From Aureococcus anophagefferens (lineage: Eukaryota; Sar; Pelagophyceae; Pelagomonadales; Pelagomonadaceae), in the NCBI RefSeq assembly GCF_000186865.1, contig NW_008705568.1, positions 397,513 to 461,512 of the forward strand: a DNA stretch of 64,000 bases, given 5' to 3'. Below the pieces are notes generated by a model that ran no database searches, had not been told where the DNA came from, and saw only the letters and a program-made list of their open reading frames with translations. The first letter of the stretch is position 1; each line of letters opens with the position of its first letter. The position numbers and the translations under genes are program-made. Shown in pieces: positions 63,799-64,000 of this stretch.

Positions 63799-64000
63799 CT
63801 GCGCGGAAATCGACCGCCGGTTCGGGACGTCCCGACCAAACGTTGACGTGCTCTCGCTCGGTCACATCGAAGTCGTTTCGGCCGACTTTTAGACGAATCG
63901 ACTGCTCTCGTCGAGTTCTCGAAGCAGAGCCGATGAGCTCGCGTCGAACCTGTCGAATACGCGCACATTGAAGTCGGGTTGAAGCTTCGACGTCCGCGCG
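63799..64000 (-). mobile_element. introner element, family B copy 8, runs to the window edge
   Basis: Sense orientation. The acceptor side ends TTTCCGCGCAG and is followed by GTTCCCGC (63798-63791), the expected target duplicate, predicting a GT donor just past the edge. The other inverted repeat (CGTCCGCGCG) is partly visible at 63991-64000. Confidence 0.88.

Noticed and set aside
1..64000. Bacterial features (operons, ribosome binding sites, CRISPR arrays, insertion sequences)
   Set aside because: Genes are eukaryotic with spliceosomal introns; no regularly spaced repeats and no transposase gene are present.

Overview
The window looks like nuclear DNA of a stramenopile alga, most likely a pelagophyte close to Aureococcus anophagefferens. 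The reasons are: very GC-rich, gene-dense DNA with mostly single-exon genes; eukaryote-only families (kinesin, coatomer zeta, MyTH4-FERM, MATH, CW zinc finger, NOP53); a helicase that opens with an ASAFAP plastid-targeting motif, typical of algae with secondary red plastids; and, most tellingly, many short near-identical introns that are transposon copies (introner elements) of the kind reported from Aureococcus. The species name is an inference.

Layout. I support 38 protein-coding candidates in 64 kb, on both strands, with gaps often under 200 bases. 0.1-11 kb: small unknown protein, polypeptide GalNAc-transferase, three unknowns, a glycosyltransferase, an EF-hand membrane protein, a TPR protein. 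11.5-26 kb: unknown basic protein, a kinesin with a C2 domain, 2,4-dienoyl-CoA reductase, two coiled-coil proteins, a BAHD acyltransferase. 26-40 kb: IQ/coiled-coil protein, secreted subtilase, PLP-homeostasis protein, EF-hand protein, a double ePHD-CW chromatin reader, a RetSat/CrtISO-like oxidoreductase, a SAM-domain protein. 40-50 kb: large surface protein, acidic chromatin-type protein, tetraspan protein, His-rich EF-hand protein, a PhyH-JmjC double dioxygenase, NOP53. 50.9-64 kb: XPA-like protein, coatomer zeta, MATH protein, ABCG half-transporter, acyltransferase-3, small membrane protein, plastid-type HrpB helicase, and the 3' end of a MyTH4-FERM gene that runs off the right edge.

Introns are the main story. 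I place 19 introns. Fourteen are copies of two related transposon families: A, six copies of about 184-192 bp; B, eight copies of about 138-200 bp. Every intact copy is flanked by an 8-bp target duplication that begins GC or GT. The element supplies the AG acceptor from its terminal inverted repeat and the duplicated host sequence supplies the donor, so removing element plus one duplicate rebuilds the original frame. In all eight complete genes that contain introns, the exon lengths I derive sum to a multiple of three. Both orientations work.

The genes do not form a pathway; they are a slice of housekeeping, membrane, cytoskeletal and chromatin genes. Other recurring features are convergent pairs whose stop codons overlap inside CTAG, compact divergent promoters, and three places where a one-base slip seems to put the true C-terminus in another frame (near 40.49, 44.37 and 62.15 kb).
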